A DNA stretch of 64,000 nucleotides from Mytilus californianus (GCF_021869535.1 NW_026262679.1:45430426-45494425), one strand, 5' to 3'. Positions 26,501-35,080 are shown, counted from the stretch's first letter. Notes: generated by a model not told the origin, from the sequence alone. Program-made: numbers and translations.

Positions 26501-29500
26501 AAAATAGTGGTACAATGAATTTTTGTGTACCATTATACAAGATAGACCGTTAAATCAAAAGAAATAATTGTTTTATTAGTTTTCTTGGATAAACGGATGA
26601 ATATAGTTATTGTTTCAAAAATAATTTGAGTAGAACAAACAAACAAAAGGTTTCGATACATAAATTGTAAATGGCCGGTAATCGTCTGCTTACCACTACT
26701 ACTTCCATCAGAGCAGAAACCACAAAATTTATTACAGTTTTCCTCCGCCCATCCTTTGTACTTAATGTCTGTACATGTATTCTTTTGGTACCGATTACAA
26801 TTGGGTATAACATCTCTACATGGTGGTGCAGGTGTGGGTAGACCTATGAAATATACATAAAAATGTAATGTGTCGTGTTTTAATTCATAACCAGTTAATA
26901 TGATCGACAGACAAACTGTTGCCCGAACATTTTTTGCTATTAACCAAACCGATATGTAAAGTTTATCTTCATTATATATGAATTAATAAATCATCTACAA
27001 TTAACTTTTACTTTTGTAATTGCTTATCGTCTTGGTGAGGTTTTTTTTCAAACCTTTTTAAAGCTATATTATCTGACCGATCAGTAAATTTGACTTAGGA
27101 CGAAGAACAACTTATCAATAACCAGTTTGGATTCGCCCTGACTACTCTTCTGATGGCGCTATATTTGTATTGCACGGTATCATAACACAACTATTTATTC
27201 TACAACAGAAATTTAAACTTGTTGCGCATTCGTTGAATTTTGTAGACATTTGATAAGGATTTCTGGATATTTCAATGGTACAAACTATTACAAAGCGGTG
27301 TTATCACAAAAAGTATTTAATTCTAAAGGCTGTCTGTGAAACTGTTCGTTGAAGTATTCGCAACGAATGTGGTTTTTGTCAATTTATATGCGGGAAAACA
27401 CAAGGTGAAGCGGTATCTCCTCTTTTATTTTAATTTTTTATCAATGACATAATGCAAACTATTCCAATTGATAATGACAATATAAAGGGATATATGTTAT
27501 GCTTGCAGACGATACTGTCCTATTCTGAAGATATGTCAAAACATTACATCTTCTACTTGAAAACACTCATTTTTGTAAAAAGTGAAATATCATTGTTAAT
27601 ATAGACAAGACAAAGGTAATCGTTTTCAGAAATGGTTGGCAGCATTGTCTTAGTTTTACGTAAGCTTCATATGTGATGCATGTTGACATCATTACGAACG
27701 GATCTAGATTCATTTTGTTCTAATTTTATCAATGTTCTTAGACTAACATTGCATTGAAAGATGAAGTAATCTATAAGGTAAGTTTTTATAAACAAAAAAA
27801 GTTCACGTGTGTTGACGAACTAGTTTATGATATATGTCAAACGTCAAAAATAGTCAGTAGAGGTAGCTGAGGCATGAGGAGCAAGCTAGAGTCCCATTCA
27901 AAAGATTTAAAAATGAAAACACTATATACATTATGTGTATAGCTCAAAACTAATCATTTACCAGCCAGGCATGTATAAATATTTGCTTTATTCCTAAAAG
28001 GAACATAAAAGAATAGCCAAATCAATCAAAGGTCAACATTACCTTGGGGAGTTGGAAACTTATGTTTTTGAAAATTTCGTTTTTATCTATTTTAAAAAAT
28101 ATGTTTAATCATGTCAGTACTGAAGCACTAACAACTTGGCTGATGAAGCCATAAGGAAATGAAGAGTCCACCAGCAGTGGTATCAGCCCAGTGCTAGTAA
28201 AGGAAAATAACACGTTATAGATATTGAGTATCCGAAATCGAAGTGCTTTTCTTTATTTATCTTCATCAATAAAATTGAGAATGGAAATGGGGAATGTGTC
28301 AAAAAGACAACAACCCGACCAAAGAGCAGAAAATAGCCCAAGGCCACCAATGAGTCTTCATCAAGAATGCTCAAACCTAAACTTTTAAACGCCATGGATG
28401 TATAAATACAAATAAACGTTTGTAGCTATTTAGCAAATTTTAACTGCCGAAATGCAAAACAGAAGGATCTGGAAATTTCGGGAGAAAATATGCGCATGTT
28501 CATCGACATCCTCAATGCTTCGTATAAGTTAAATCTTGTGATTGATTGTTGTAGACAAGTTCCGTGATATACTGCATAACAGGAAAGTGCTCTTCATAAA
28601 ACTATTGCTATTTTGTGTATACTTACCGACGCAGAATCCACAAAAACGTCTACAGTTCTCCTTAGCCCAGCCGCTGTATTCTCCAGTACATGAATCTTTA
28701 CCATACAATTTACAGTCATCAAGTTTATCAACGCATACTAAAAAGATAAACATGTAGCATTTAGTATTTTACACGACATGCTTACACGCAATATATGTTT
28801 CTTTATGTTTTTTAATGATTTAAAGCACATGTTGTTACTGCTTCCTAAATCATGGGTATCTTTCTTTTCTTTATTAAGCTGATGTTGGTGTCATTATATA
28901 TTGTGGGTTTTTTTCTGTAACATAACGCAGTTCGTATCAGGATATATTCAGTTTACCAGAAATCTATTCAACATAACAATAGTTTATATAAGAAAGTAAA
29001 CGCTGTCACATTTAGTCCTGGTACCCAGTCACAATATTAAACTTATATATTGCAGTATTCGTTTGAGTTAATTCTGTCCTAAACGCATCGCTAATTAATG
29101 ATTTAGTTTCCTGTAAAGACTGATATTTGTTTATTTATTTCAAGTTAGAATAAAATTCATATTGAAGCAAGATGTGTTATTGGGAATAAGATTATGAGAA
29201 CACTGTGCTAGAATCGTACAAAAAATATCACTTCCAAATCGCCAATGAGTTGAAGTTTAAATTATATATACGAAATGAGTACAACTTTAAATTATATATA
29301 CGAAATGAGTACAACTTTAAATTATATATAGACGAAATATGTACAGCTTTAAGTTGTATAGACGAAATAATTGATGTTATGCAGTTTCCATATAGGTATT
29401 GTAGACCGACAACAAGGTAAATGGTCACTGAAAAAGGTGCTTATTCGGACCCTTAAGCTGTAGCAATAAAAACGCCCAAATATTATTCTAGTAAATCAAT

Positions 29501-32500
29501 AAAATTTATCCATGAAGATTTTGTATTGATTGATTGATGCCTGTTTTACCTTCAATGGCAAATGTTACATGCAGATTCAGGATGAACACACATTTACAAA
29601 ACATACCAAAGATAAGTTCTGCCACATGGGTCGACCGGGATGAAATTTAGACAGCCACTGGAAAGAGATTATGTTGGCATGGGACAATAAAACAAGCAAC
29701 CTACGGACCCATCGAAGAGTTGTTACAATGTTTTCTAAACATGAATAGGGCGTGGTACCCTCCCTACACGAGGCATCGGGTTTGACGTCCCCATTCCGAT
29801 AGGCTCGAGCAGGACGTGCCTGCGTATTTTACATCACGCACAGCCAAAGCCACAAAAATTCAGGGAGCGGTTCAACCTTTCCTTTACATGTGACAGGGAA
29901 AATTGTTCCGTGTCTGTCGTCTAAAATTCGTTAGTTTTGCAAAAATCTTAATGTACCTAAAAGCGTTTAATGTTAAAAAGAAATAGACAAGTTAACTGCA
30001 CACTGTATAAAATTAAACAAAATACTTTTCCATGTTAAATGTATATACTTACACGCTGGCGGTAAAGTTGTTATTTGACTGTCTTTCAAGGCTAGCTGTG
30101 CCGCTGAAGAAAAGTATTTGTGCAATAAACATCTTTATAAATATGGCAGTGGCGAATGATAGTCAACAAACTTTTTGTAGAGTTTTTTTTTTAATTAAAA
30201 AATTGATAAAATAATCAATAGATAATGTAATACTGTATTTATATCTATCATTTTATTTATCTGTTAATTTCATTTTTTTTTTTTTGGCTTACGAGCGTTT
30301 AAACTTAGAAACGTTTTGTGATTTGGGATTAGACGAAATATTGTCTGCCAATTTTTCAAAGAAAAAAAAATGAAATTATAAAAACCTTCTTCTGTTCAAA
30401 TACAACTACTAAACCGAAACTTGAAATTTTTGAAATTTTTGTAGATACGGTTTAAATCCGTTCTTCAATTATTAACCCAAATACTTAATTATATGAAAAA
30501 TTATCCTACGCTAAATAATAATGCTACATTTCAAAATATTTAAAAAACTGAATGTTGCCTAAATTATAATAAGTAATAATTCTAATTTCACGTAATCAAT
30601 GCCTTTCTTGACATTTAAGAATCAGCTCAAATGACAAAGTATTTTCAAATTAAAAAAAAAAGATTGGAAACTAAAGGTTCAGTTCAACTGATAAAAATTG
30701 AGAACACTGAAAGGTTAACAATTTTAAAGTGTTAAGAAAAAGACATGTTAAAAGACATTAGTTGGGGTTATGCGATTTTATTAAACTATAAACAATAAAT
30801 AGTGTTTTAAGTTTCACAAAAGTGTAAACTTGTCTCCCTTTGTATGATTTTATAATGTATTTTCAATTTATATCTCTGAGGAAAATGGTGTTTACGAAAA
30901 GTCAAAGTATATTCGTATGACATTTTGTATCAGAAGGCTTTTAATAATATGTTGCTAAAATCAGGTGGTGCTGTTGTTCGACTTTTCGTATTCGATCCCA
31001 ACAACTATATAATTCCCTTGATATAGATTGCCTTTTTTCTCTTCCGTTGTTTTGTTTACATGTCACTCTTTTTGGTTGACAGTTATTTATCTTAAAGTGG
31101 TAGATAAGTCTGTATGCTGATTTTTAATTTAAGTAGTCATTTTTAGCACTGAGATTAACGAGATTGAAGTTTTGTATGTATTGGCTTCGATTACGTTAAT
31201 TAAATCAAAACCTATGAAAATTGTATATTTAGACTTACGTGTACAGAGTCGGCAGTAGTACCGACAATTATCATAGCTCCATTGTCTGTATACATCATCA
31301 GTACACACACTTTTTTGGTATGAATCGCAATCACTTTTCGTGTCTTCACAAGCTGGTGCTGGAGTTGGTGGACCTTCATAAAACGAATATGAATTTCACT
31401 AAAACAAAAACTCGCGTTCTCGAAATTATGCGGGTTTTTTTTCAATAGCCAAGTTCCGAAAGTTGGCGGCACGTCTATTAGCAATACCAATTGATTTTAA
31501 GTAACAAATCGATTTTCTCACCAATTTCTTTGGGAGCTTTCTTTCTTGAAAATAAATGCTGAAAACATAAATCAACTTCGAATTCCACAACAATAGGAAA
31601 ATTGTATATTAGGTTACATTGTTTATGTTTTTTGTTTGTTTCTATAATGATGGTCTTACCTTGGCAGAATCCACAATACAGTGGACAGTAATCATGAGCC
31701 CATTTTTCATATGGTGCTTTACAAGAATCTTTTTTAAATGCAAAACAATTTGGTAATTTGTCTTTACATTCTGAAATAGAATTAAACAAGTATTCTAAAA
31801 TCAAATTTGGAAAGAACATATTCAAACAAGATTTATAATGAAACACACTTGCATATGCAAATGAACATTGTACCATGTGTAAAGGATAGGCAGTGATAAT
31901 GATAATTTTTGCACTGAAATTTGTAAACCGATTAAGATCTGAAACGGTCATTTTGATCTAAATAGTTCTTAAAAGACTGAATAATAAATCATTAAGTATT
32001 TTTCAGACTTTTAGACTTACTCGCTGCGGTAAATACAGTATTATTCAGACAATTCGCTTTTAGTTAATCAAGCTCTGTTCAGTTTATGTTCAGACTGTTC
32101 AGTGGTTGATTTTACCTGTACAAACTAATAACATACTGACTTGTCTGAAAAAAAAATGCTCAATTGACTGCATGGAATTGTTTTAACAGTACCGAATTAA
32201 CCACAGTCGATTTGTCTGAAATTGACTGAAAGACTGAACATGATTTTATTATATATGTTCAGACTTTTCAGATGTTGTCAAGATCAAAATGACCGTTTAG
32301 GACTAAAATTCATTTACTAAAAGATCTATATTCCTTTTATTTCTATATAACGGAGTTGTTTGACCTTTATGGAATATCTGTTTCACAGATGACGACGGAT
32401 ATGTTCCAATTGTCGTAACTATAATCCCGTCCCCTTTCCCCGAATATGACCTACTGAATTAGACTTATCACCGTGTTTGTACTTACATGAGCAACACGAC

Positions 32501-34364
32501 GGGTGCCACGTGTGGAGCAGGGTCTGCTAACCCTTCCGGAGCACCTAAGAGCACCCCCAGTTTTTGGTGGGGTTCGTGTTGCTCAGTCTTTAATTTTCTA
32601 TGTTGTGTTTTGTGTACTATTGTTTGTCTGTTTGTCTTTTTTTTCATTTTTAGTCATGGCGTTGTCAGTTTATTTTCGACTTATGAGTTTGATGTCCCTT
32701 TGGTATCTTTCGCCTCTCTTTTACGGTTGACATGATACAACACTCATAAAATAAAGCTTAGAAGCAATGAGGTCAAAATTAAAGTAGGTGTACGTCATAG
32801 AAAAAACATTTCTCGAAATAAAAGCAAAATGGAGGACATGGAGAACGAGCTTGATAACAATATAAAAGGCCAGTTTAAGTGTCATGAAAATGCATTGATT
32901 TAGGCTGATTTAGGAGTCACAATAAGACCGCGTGGGAGAACAAGTAACATATCAGATATTCCATCGGGTTTATCTATTCGACTAATAGCCCTATCATAAA
33001 TATTCACTTGATTTTTGTATTACTCGTATTCACTCTCAAATGTGTGTCAAGACAATGTAATGTGTGTCATGTTTAAAAAGAATGTTATTCGTCATCCTTA
33101 GAATTTTGTGACTGATAGACCTTGCAGTAATGATTTTGCTCATAACCATTATAGTTATTGAAATTTCACGTAGTTTTGTAACTAATTTTTGGTCAAATGT
33201 GGCCCTCAATATACGGTATCCTTTAAACAATAAAAGATGAGTTGACTATAGTAATCACAACTATCAATATTACATTTTTTTATTATTTTCTAATTATGCT
33301 ACAGATTAATTTTCAATATGTCGATATATTGGTCTAATACATTTACTACTTTAATTGCACTTATTCCAAAAAAGAACCCCAATTTCTGTGTACCTGTTAA
33401 ATGAAAAAAAAGGTATGCGGAAATTGGATAACTAATGTTTTCATTAACACAAGTTAAAGGAAACATTAATTTGGCAGATTTTGACATATGTCGTAGATTC
33501 TCGAAATATGCGTAATAATTACAATTCATAGGTAAAAGCGCAAATGTCCTGTCAATTAAATACAGGCGTATCAACGTTTAAAACGCAAATATCATAGTGT
33601 TTGAAATATCTTTTCGTGTTACAGGTAAAAAGGCGCAAACGTCCTGTGCCCATCGAAACCTATATTTTATTTGAATCTATTACATTTTAGTTAATGCATG
33701 CTTTTGTATGTACATTAGCGTTTCTGTCTAATCGATTTGTATTCAACACGCCTCTTGTCTTATTCCTACAAATATTAAATATGGGTTACTGTAATAGTAA
33801 TATATAGGGATTATCTAATACTTATATGTATCTTTAAACAATACATTGTGTATTCACCTGAGTTTTAATCTTGGTCCGAAAGTGTGGGCAGCTTTTTAAA
33901 ATGCATTTTAACAGCGTTTTGAAAAAATCTTTAAAGATATTATTTATTTCAGACAATACGACATAAAATGTGTTGGTTTACGATAATAAGAGACGGACTA
34001 CAAATATCATATAGCGCTGTAGTCTTGATTTCGCGTGAAAGGGCATCGTGCAAAGCATTTTCATATATCTGCAATACTAATTTCGCGTGAAAGGGCATCG
34101 TGCAAATCAATATCATATATCTGATAGTAATGAGTTCGCGTGAAATGGCATCGTGCAGATCTTTTATGTACATGTATATATCTCACTTTGCATATTTCTG
34201 CAATGAAATACAGAAAGAGTAACTCATTCAAAAGAATGATAAAGAACATGAATGATAATTGTTGGCTTACCAGTTATTCCTTGTGTTGTTCCAAAAAATA
34301 ATTGAAATCCTTGGCCATAAATTTGAGTAAAGGCCAGAGACAAAAATATTAACGAGGTCCACAT
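5438..34364 (-). CDS. Secreted modular ShKT / chitin-binding / mucin-like protein (25 exons, about 864 aa)
   Basis: I assembled this gene from GT-AG splice sites, reading phase and domain continuity. CDS segments in minus-strand order are 34364-34271, 31770-31660, 31373-31239, 30103-30053, 28737-28627, 26843-26694, 26017-25937, 24775-24752, 21778-21506, 20301-20269, 19264-19232, 18559-18527, 17217-17191, 16678-16337, 15135-15094, 14411-14280, 14000-13953, 13064-13035, 12586-12410, 11640-11593, 10523-10458, 10231-10115, 7757-7527, 6139-6008 and 5511-5438. The total is 2595 nt. Residues 1-17 are a signal peptide. ShKT domains lie at about 32-68, 77-113, 131-167, 175-212, 681-719 and 803-840. 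A peritrophin-A domain lies at about 720-775. Residues 213-680 are a low-complexity Pro/Thr/Ser/Gly linker. All introns are phase 1 and all internal exons are multiples of 3. ShKT domains occur in toxins, metalloproteases and mollusc shell or mucus proteins. CBM14 binds chitin. I infer an extracellular matrix, mucus or shell-associated protein with no catalytic domain. Small exons may have been missed. Confidence 0.85.
6008..6139 (-). CDS. Exon 24: ShKT domain 6
   Basis: The exon is 132 nt. A short ENTSPVP lead-in (with an N-x-S/T site) precedes a six-cysteine ShKT domain: CVDKIPNC ... DNCLKFCNLC. Acceptor TTACAG, donor GTGAGT. Phase 1 on both sides. Confidence 0.9.
6372..6470 (+). repeat. 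Degenerate copy of dispersed family B
   Basis: Words such as AACGGGTG, CATGTTCTG and CCTTCCGGA(A/G)CA(T/C)CTGA match, in order, the family seen at 32499-32730 and 48908-49140. It lies in the last intron of the large gene. Confidence 0.35.
7527..7757 (-). CDS. Exon 23: chitin-binding type-2 (peritrophin-A) domain
   Basis: The exon is 231 nt. Six cysteines in CBM14 order: TCDHNG, KDC, FYEC, LTCPSSLAWN, KTCDY, PFC. Aromatic residues sit around cysteine 3 (HKFYEC), as in chitin-binding members. A polar tail follows. The acceptor could be at 7757 or 7751; both keep the frame. Donor GTATGA. Confidence 0.9.
7758..10114. other. Intron between exons 22 and 23, no feature seen
   Basis: 2.36 kb of AT-rich intron. 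Short ORFs on both strands show no motif, codon structure or splice context supporting a gene. Confidence 0.4.
10115..10231 (-). CDS. Exon 22: ShKT domain 5
   Basis: The exon is 117 nt with a TTTCAG acceptor and GTAAGT donor. Six cysteines in ShKT order: CKDLINC, KIC, VRC, RAYC, GYC, with W before the fourth. Phase 1 on both sides. Confidence 0.9.
10458..10523 (-). CDS. Exon 21: Asn/Thr linker
   Basis: The exon is 66 nt and reads VTYPNINVTDKYSNTDANN and onward. It has several possible N-glycosylation sites. Donor GTACTG. The acceptor is a CAGTG-type AG whose exact place is the least sure part. Phase 1 is kept. Confidence 0.65.
10625..10880 (+). repeat. Dispersed mollusc repeat, family C, with poly-G
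   Basis: It contains the start TGTCCATGGGACACATATGA, a GGGACATAACTAGAGAAC-like block, the ACGGACGGACGGAC motif near 10807, and a 12-14 base poly-G at about 10856-10870. I recall this family from many bivalve genomes. It lies in an intron. Confidence 0.55.
11593..11640 (-). CDS. Exon 20: Pro/Thr linker
   Basis: The exon is 48 nt, encoding PVTTPMPGTLTPPTNT. Acceptor TCACAG, donor GTAGGG. Phase 1 on both sides. Confidence 0.75.
12410..12586 (-). CDS. Exon 19: Pro/Thr/Ser-rich exon
   Basis: The exon is 177 nt. It starts GTTMKVPPTPLASST and ends SNPPAPTK, with QTTQAPAPTNPPSSKAPV inside. The APV/KT words resemble the exon 14 repeat. Acceptor GTGCAAG has a weak pyrimidine tract; donor GTAAGT is good. 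Confidence 0.8.
13035..13064 (-). CDS. Exon 18: 30-nt linker
   Basis: It encodes SAGTGSGPNS, with acceptor TACAG and donor GTCAGT. It resembles exons 12 and 17. Phase 1. Confidence 0.7.
13285..13615 (-). repeat. Dispersed family B, minus-strand copy
   Basis: Read on the minus strand it contains GGGGTTCGAGTTGTTCAG, TTTGGCCATGGCATTGTC, CTTATGAGTTTGAAT and CTTTGGTATC, the same words in the same order as 32499-32730. A flanking block with TTTGATGTGTTTGAGC and TTTGATAAGGGAC (read on the minus strand) is another part of the common mussel unit. A weaker trace follows at about 13770-13890. Confidence 0.65.
13953..14000 (-). CDS. Exon 17: Gly/Thr/Asn linker
   Basis: The exon is 48 nt and encodes GTGAATGSNNGTKNGT, with three overlapping or adjacent N-x-T sites. 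Donor GTAAGT. Phase 1. Confidence 0.75.
14280..14411 (-). CDS. Exon 16: Ser/Gly/Thr-rich exon
   Basis: The exon is 132 nt. It starts DSGTGSQPNNSKPP and ends GSGSVSTA, with GTTASPAGTTSGSG between. Donor GTAAAG. It is low-complexity and possibly O-glycosylated. Phase 1 on both sides. Confidence 0.8.
15094..15135 (-). CDS. Exon 15: Ala/Thr/Asn linker
   Basis: The exon is 42 nt, GTTAAATNATGNNT, between a TTACACAG acceptor and a GTAGGT donor. It has two possible N-glycosylation sequons. Phase 1. Confidence 0.75.
15809..15930 (+). repeat. Dispersed mussel repeat, family A, copy 2
   Basis: Shares with 667-785 the block TCATGCGTCCGAAGTGCTTT and CATCAGGTACGCTCAAAGC, then AACCGAACCAGTTGAAGA. Intronic. 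A further short piece may be present at about 28205-28270. Confidence 0.55.
16337..16678 (-). CDS. Exon 14: decapeptide repeat exon (APVKTQPPT)
   Basis: The exon is 342 nt and encodes about 9 copies of a 10-residue unit with consensus (Q/K)APVKTQPPT. One irregular stretch near the middle reads QPPPTKEIPTQ. The 30-bp units are nearly identical at DNA level, pointing to recent expansion. Donor GTAGGT. Phase 1 on both sides. A plus-strand shadow frame here looks Cys/Trp-rich and is not a gene. Confidence 0.9.
17191..17217 (-). CDS. Exon 13: 27-nt linker
   Basis: It encodes ATTAPPDKQ. The acceptor is preceded by a very good pyrimidine tract (TTCTTTCTTTTTAG). Donor GTGAGT. Phase 1. Confidence 0.75.
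18365..18482. mobile_element. Small terminal-inverted-repeat element (MITE-like), copy 1
   Basis: The left end has GGTCTGGATGGGGT and the right end ACCCCATCCAAACC in inverted order, 118 bp apart. The inside is AT-rich with AATAGAGATAA-like words. A second copy with related ends lies at 44275-44507. There is no coding capacity. Confidence 0.5.
18527..18559 (-). CDS. Exon 12: 33-nt Gly/Ser/Thr linker
   Basis: It encodes AGTGTGSSAGG. The donor is GTGAGT. It is similar in sequence to exons 17 and 18 (GTG-A/S patterns), which suggests duplication of small exons. Confidence 0.75.
19232..19264 (-). CDS. Exon 11: 33-nt linker
   Basis: It encodes EAPEATTKGGT. The acceptor is TTTTAG and the donor GTAGGT. 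Same length and phase as exons 10 and 12. Confidence 0.7.
20269..20301 (-). CDS. Exon 10: 33-nt linker
   Basis: It encodes DFGNNSELTTT with a strong pyrimidine tract before the acceptor and a GTAAAA donor. It contains an N-x-S sequon. Phase 1 on both sides. Confidence 0.7.
20955..21200. repeat. Minisatellite, ACGACAAAACACAGATAGAAAC unit
   Basis: About ten imperfect copies of a 22-24 bp unit built from (A/C)GACAAAACA and AGATAGAAACA. On the minus strand it produces Cys/Phe/Val-rich open frames in all three phases, which are shadows of the repeat and not genes. It lies in the intron between exons 9 and 10. Confidence 0.85.
21506..21778 (-). CDS. Exon 9: Thr/Pro mucin-like exon with FFGT motif
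   Basis: The exon is 273 nt. It starts GGKRRNLGAGSSAS and contains NNVFFGTDKPKA, which echoes LFFGT in exon 1. It then runs through TTTT-P/APTTTT blocks and a Lys/Pro stretch to NVIG. Dense Thr/Pro suggests O-glycosylation. The KRR near the start is a possible dibasic cleavage site. Phase 1 on both sides. Confidence 0.85.
23727..23775 (-). repeat. Short diverged end of the RT-element 3' terminus family
   Basis: GTTGCCAATGAGACAACTATCA matches the terminal block of the element at 40448-41915. The remainder is too diverged to trace. The word direction is the same as in the other copies. Confidence 0.4.
23880..23996. repeat. A-rich simple repeat (CAAAA/CAAAC)n
   Basis: Runs of A interrupted by single C residues, made of CAAACAAAA-type units. 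Confidence 0.8.
24752..24775 (-). CDS. Exon 8: 24-nt micro-exon
   Basis: It encodes GTMAPPLP between an acceptor TTGTAG and a donor GTAAAT. Phase 1 is kept, and the composition matches the neighbouring linkers. Support comes only from splice sites, phase and composition. Confidence 0.6.
25139..25486. mobile_element. Two adjacent hairpin elements between 40-bp direct repeats
   Basis: Hairpin 1 has perfect 17-bp ends at 25173-25189 and 25303-25319, plus an internal palindrome at 25231-25256 (CAGGGGATATG / CATATCCCCTG). Hairpin 2 has arms 25322-25350 and 25408-25438. The pair is flanked by a direct repeat (ATCGTTA-A-ATTGTAATCACTGT) at about 25139-25180 and 25444-25486. It lies in the intron between exons 7 and 8. 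Confidence 0.65.
25937..26017 (-). CDS. Exon 7: Pro/Gln/Ser linker
   Basis: The exon is 81 nt and encodes a low-complexity stretch starting GNQPSVTSAP and ending GNQPTPS, so the GNQP motif occurs twice. Acceptor TGTAG, donor GTACG. Phase 1 on both sides. Confidence 0.75.
26694..26843 (-). CDS. Exon 6: Pro-rich lead-in and ShKT domain 4
   Basis: The exon is 150 nt. It encodes GLPTPAPP, then a ShKT domain (CRDVIPNC ... GWAEENCNKFCGFC) and a short DGSSSG tail. The lead-in matches exon 3, so exons 2/3 and 5/6 look like a duplicated exon pair. Donor GTAAG, phase 1. Confidence 0.9.
28274..28372. repeat. Dispersed mussel repeat, family D fragment
   Basis: It contains GGGGAATGTGTCAAAAAGAC, AACAACCCGACCAAAGAGCA and CCACCAATGAGTCTTCA in order, which I recall as a frequent bivalve repeat. 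It lies in the intron between exons 5 and 6. Confidence 0.5.
28627..28737 (-). CDS. Exon 5: ShKT domain 3
   Basis: The exon is 111 nt, the same length as exon 2, and encodes a six-cysteine domain (CVDKLDDC ... GWAKENCRRFCGFC). The donor is GTAAG. It looks like a tandem-duplication relative of exon 2. Confidence 0.9.
29256..29372. repeat. 30-bp tandem repeat, three copies plus a decayed fourth
   Basis: The unit TTTAAATTATATATACGAAA continues with TGAGTACAAC. Copies start at 29256, 29286 and 29316. The third changes to TAGACGAAATATG and a degraded fourth follows. Confidence 0.85.
29600..29940. other. GC-richer intronic island of unknown origin
   Basis: The stretch from about 29620 to 29900 has visibly higher GC than its surroundings (for example CGAGGCATCGGGTTTGACGT and CTCGAGCAGGACGTGCCTGC). 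There is no ORF of note and no repeat boundary I can define. It may be an inserted element. Confidence 0.3.
30053..30103 (-). CDS. Exon 4: short Thr/Pro linker
   Basis: The acceptor chosen (TTTTCTTCAG) gives 51 nt ending in ITTLPPA, with a GTAAG donor. An alternative acceptor 12 bases further in (30091) would also keep phase 1. No domain is present. Confidence 0.6.
31239..31373 (-). CDS. Exon 3: Pro-rich lead-in and ShKT domain 2
   Basis: The exon is 135 nt and encodes GPPTPAPA followed by a six-cysteine ShKT domain ending CRYYCRLC. The W before the fourth cysteine (RQWSYDNC) is typical of mollusc and nematode ShKT domains. Phase 1 on both sides. Confidence 0.9.
31660..31770 (-). CDS. Exon 2: ShKT domain 1
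   Basis: The acceptor is TTTCAG and the donor GTAAG; length 111 nt. It encodes one six-cysteine ShKT domain with cysteines at exon residues 2, 9, 17, 29, 33 and 36. The end matches the family's CxxxCxxC pattern (CPLYCGFC). Phase 1 on both sides. Confidence 0.9.
32499..32730 (+). repeat. Dispersed family B, plus-strand copy
   Basis: It contains GGGTGCCACGTGTGGAGCAG, CCTTCCGGAGCACCT, TGGGGTTCGTGTTGCTCAGT, TAGTCATGGCGTTGTCAG and CCCTTTGGTATCTTTCGCC. It is nearly collinear with 48908-49140. The two overlapping frames of 75-82 codons here belong to the repeat and are not host genes. It lies in the first intron of the large gene. Confidence 0.75.
34027..34185. repeat. 52-53 bp tandem repeat with TTCGCGTGAAAGGGCATCGT core
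   Basis: Three copies with cores at about 34030, 34082 and 34135 share TTCGCGTGAAA(G/T)GGCATCGTGCA and a CATATATCTG tail. The array lies in the first intron, about 90 bases downstream of exon 1. Confidence 0.85.
34271..34364 (-). CDS. Exon 1: signal peptide
   Basis: The start ATG lies at 34364-34362. It encodes MWTSLIFLSLAFTQIYG, a short hydrophobic leader with a likely cut after G17, followed by QGFQLFFGTTQGIT. The donor is a canonical GTAAG. The frame is open further upstream, but this Met is the one that gives a clean signal peptide. The exon ends in phase 1. Confidence 0.85.
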
Positions 34365-35080
34365 TGTGTACTGTCCGAGCTGAGCCACCAAAAAGACTGA
34401 CAAGATAATGTCCACATTGAAAACTTGGAAATTTAAAGACGATAAGATAGCGCCATATGTTGGGTTCACGTACGATATGACACGAAATAGTCACCATAAA
34501 GTGGGTCAAATCAGAGTAACCTATAAATTTAATGTATACAATTCTTATTGTTGTCAATAAAACAACGAGAGAGTTCTAACGGTGCAGAGGAAATAAAAAT
34601 AAAAACAATCTCAGGTCTATAGAGAGTTAAGTGAAAATATATAGGACGGATCTTGGATTTGTGTTTTGTTTTTTTTAACTTTTGACAAAATTGTTTTATA
34701 TATTCGCAATGTTTTTATTTTTAGACAAGGAACAGTTTTAAAGCTTGGCATATTATATAAGCACTTGTTGATTATTTGTTTTGTTTTCTCATTGACGTAT
34801 ATAACCTACATCTCCTGTTCATTCATATATTCATTGCAAAATAACAAGATACCTAGTTCACACCGGTTTTGGTGGAGATTGTGTTGCACAATCTTTAGTT
34901 TTCTATAAAGTGATTTGTAAACTGTCAATCAATTTGTTGGACCATATGCGCATTTATAAAAAATATCGTCTGAGGCATGTTCAAGTATTAAATTTTGATG
35001 ATTTCTAGCTATATCAAATAAAATGTGGTAGTATGATTGTATATAAGACATTTTCCACTACCGGCCAAACGACTTGGAAA

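Noticed and set aside
32021-32056. Possible 36-nt exon before ShKT exon 2
   Set aside because: It has a good donor and would keep phase, but the acceptor lacks a convincing pyrimidine tract; left out of the gene model.
32487-32735. 75-82 codon plus-strand frames
   Set aside because: Fully inside dispersed family B, with the same frames in the copy at 48912-49255.
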